A stretch of 64,000 nt of DNA from an uncultured Gemmatimonadota bacterium (GTDB lineage: Bacteria > Gemmatimonadota > Gemmatimonadetes > Gemmatimonadales > Gemmatimonadaceae): the NCBI GenBank assembly GCA_946478895.1, contig CAMLDY010000002.1:1-64000 (forward strand), in the 5' to 3' direction. Below are positions 62,613 to 64,000 of the stretch, one piece after another. Positions within the stretch are counted from its first letter, which is position 1; each line of letters opens with the position of its first letter. The notes under the pieces are model-generated. The model did not search any database, was not told the origin of the DNA, and saw nothing but the letters and a program-made list of their open reading frames with translations. The translations under genes were made by a program, and so were the position numbers.

Positions 62613-64000
62613 CGGCAGGTTCGGCCTTCCGGAAAGTCAGCTCACCCTTCGGATCACGATCGACCACGATGTGATCACCCTCGCTGAATTTTCCCTGCAG
62701 CACCGCCAGGGCCAGCGGGTTCTGCAACAGTCGCTGGATTGCCCGCTTGAGTGGACGCGCGCCGAATGCTGGATCGTAACCCTCGGTCGCGAGAACCTCG
62801 CGCGCGGCGGGCGTAAGCTCGAAAGTGAGCCTGCGCTCGCCGAGGAGCTGCTCGAGACGATGCAGCTGAAGATCGATGATGTGCTCGATCTCGGCCTTGC
62901 CGAGCGGCCGGAAGATGATGATGTCATCGACGCGATTGAGGAATTCGGGGCGAAAGTGCTGGCGCAACGCGCTGGTGACCTGGGCTTCGACGACTGCACG
63001 GTCCTCGCCGGTGTGCTCGAGGATGTAGGTGCTGCCGATGTTCGAGGTCATGATGATGACGGTGTTCCGGAAGTCGACGGTCCGCCCCTGAGAATCGGTG
63101 AGCCGGCCATCGTCCAGAATCTGGAGCAGGATGTTGAACACGTCGGGGTGTGCTTTCTCGATCTCGTCGAAGAGCACTACTGAATACGGGCGACGCCGAA
63201 TCGCTTCGGTGAGCTGGCCGCCTTCCTCGAATCCGACGTAGCCCGGTGGCGCGCCGATGAGCCGGGCGACAGCGTGCTTCTCCATGTATTCGGACATGTC
63301 GATGCGCACCATCGCCTGCTCGTTGTCGAACAGAAACTCGGCCAGCGCGCGCGCCGTTTCAGTCTTGCCGACGCCGGTGGGCCCGAGGAAGATGAAAGAA
63401 CCGATCGGACGATTTGGATCCTGCAGTCCGGCGCGCGAGCGTCGCACGGCGTTGGCAACCGCTTCGACGGCTTCGCCCTGCCCGATGACACGACGCGCCA
63501 GCTCACTCTCGAGCTTGGTCAGACGCTCCCGCTCGCCCTCCATCATCTTCGAGACCGGTATACCGGTCCAGCGCGAAACGATTTCCGCCACGTCTTCGGC
63601 CGTCACTTCTTCCTTGAGAAAGCGTGCGCCGCCCGCTTGCCTGCTGGCGAGCTTTTGCTCGGCGTCGCGCATCTGCTGCTCCAGCGCCGGGATCTGGCCG
63701 TAGGTGATCTCGGCTGCTTTCTGCAGATCGCCCGCCCGCGTGGCGCGCTCTGCCTCGATGCGCGCCTGCTCGATCTGCTGCTTGATCTTGCCGACCGCGC
63801 CGAGGGTTTCTTTTTCCTGCTGCCACTGGGCTTTCATTCCCGCGGATTTCTCGCGCAGCTCCGCGAGCTCGCGCTCGAGCGCGGTCAGTCTTTCGCGCGA
63901 CTCCTTGTCCTTTTCTTTCTGGAGCGCCTGCCGCTCGATCTCGAGCTGGGTGATGCGCCGCTCGACTTCGTCGATCTCCTGGGGCATCGAATCGATCTCG
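62599..64000 (-). CDS. clpB: ATP-dependent disaggregase ClpB (C-terminal part, cut by window edge)
   Basis: The visible 467 residues include part of the middle coiled-coil domain (long charged helices, first about 110 residues). The linker [19 protein letters not shown] and the second AAA+ module follow. Its Walker A is [20 protein letters not shown], Walker B is [20 protein letters not shown], and the pore loop is [20 protein letters not shown]. The C-terminal D2 small domain is complete. ClpB rescues aggregated proteins with DnaK. The first AAA+ module lies beyond the window end. Confidence 0.96.
   Translation of the reverse strand, partial: EIDSMPQEIDEVERRITQLEIERQALQKEKDKESRERLTALERELAELREKSAGMKAQWQQEKETLGAVGKIKQQIEQARIEAERATRAGDLQKAAEITYGQIPALEQQMRDAEQKLASRQAGGARFLKEEVTAEDVAEIVSRWTGIPVSKMMEGERERLTKLESELARRVIGQGEAVEAVANAVRRSRAGLQDPNRPIGSFIFLGPTGVGKTETARALAEFLFDNEQAMVRIDMSEYMEKHAVARLIGAPPGYVGFEEGGQLTEAIRRRPYSVVLFDEIEKAHPDVFNILLQILDDGRLTDSQGRTVDFRNTVIIMTSNIGSTYILEHTGEDRAVVEAQVTSALRQHFRPEFLNRVDDIIIFRPLGKAEIEHIIDLQLHRLEQLLGERRLTFELTPAAREVLATEGYDPAFGARPLKRAIQRLLQNPLALAVLQGKFSEGDHIVVDRDPKGELTFRKAEPAVAGR

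Overview
The window is a high-GC chromosomal stretch from a free-living bacterium, almost entirely single-copy housekeeping genes with no plasmid, phage, IS or CRISPR signature. Gene content is most consistent with Gemmatimonadota or a neighbouring diderm phylum. This rests on secreted Ig-like and DUF5916 proteins, a batA/batB-type operon, an amidotransferase-type gatCAB, bshA, pyrR with pyrBC, and an alternative GlmU-like protein. The phylum is an inference; no rRNA is present to settle it.

Layout. 1-3 kb: nusA (cut by the window start), rimP, pgeF and murA on the minus strand, with a promoter and intrinsic terminator forming an attenuator-like leader before rimP. 3.1-5.2 kb: plus-strand envelope genes (DUF948-like, YtxH-like, zinc-dependent phospholipase C-like). 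5.1-13.7 kb: a minus-strand run of lipoprotein, serS, sensor kinase, uvrD/pcrA and gatC-gatA-gatB from one strong promoter. 13.9-17.7 kb: a tightly overlapped plus-strand operon (roadblock/LC7, response regulator, mannose-1-phosphate guanylyltransferase, GlmU-like protein, MBL hydrolase). 17.7-20.6 kb: small proteins, an L,D-transpeptidase and a DUF2911 protein. 20.6-24.4 kb: hom-metX-metB behind a textbook promoter and a SAM-II riboswitch. 24.4-26.6 kb: groES-groEL with a perfect CIRCE operator.

26.6-41 kb: fifteen overlapping or abutting minus-strand genes (M50 protease, scpA, scpB, rluB, moxR, DUF58, batD-like, batA, batB, mutL, miaA, bshA, uppP, birA, coaX) that look like one very long transcription unit. 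41.2-45.2 kb: rpsT, a coiled-coil zinc-ribbon protein and pyrC-pyrB-pyrR. 45.2-52.7 kb: assorted metabolic and envelope genes, including an apparently intact class A beta-lactamase, an MHS-type transporter, DUF218, DUF4126, DinB and a TolB-like propeller.

52.8-61.6 kb is the most unusual part: large secreted or surface proteins (DUF5916, an M15 peptidase with an EF-hand/dockerin-like loop, two Ig-repeat proteins). Two of these genes have c-di-GMP-class (GEMM) RNA structures in their 5' leaders, one apparently acting at translation and one at transcription termination. The window closes with two tRNA-Ser genes, tadA and the 3' part of clpB.
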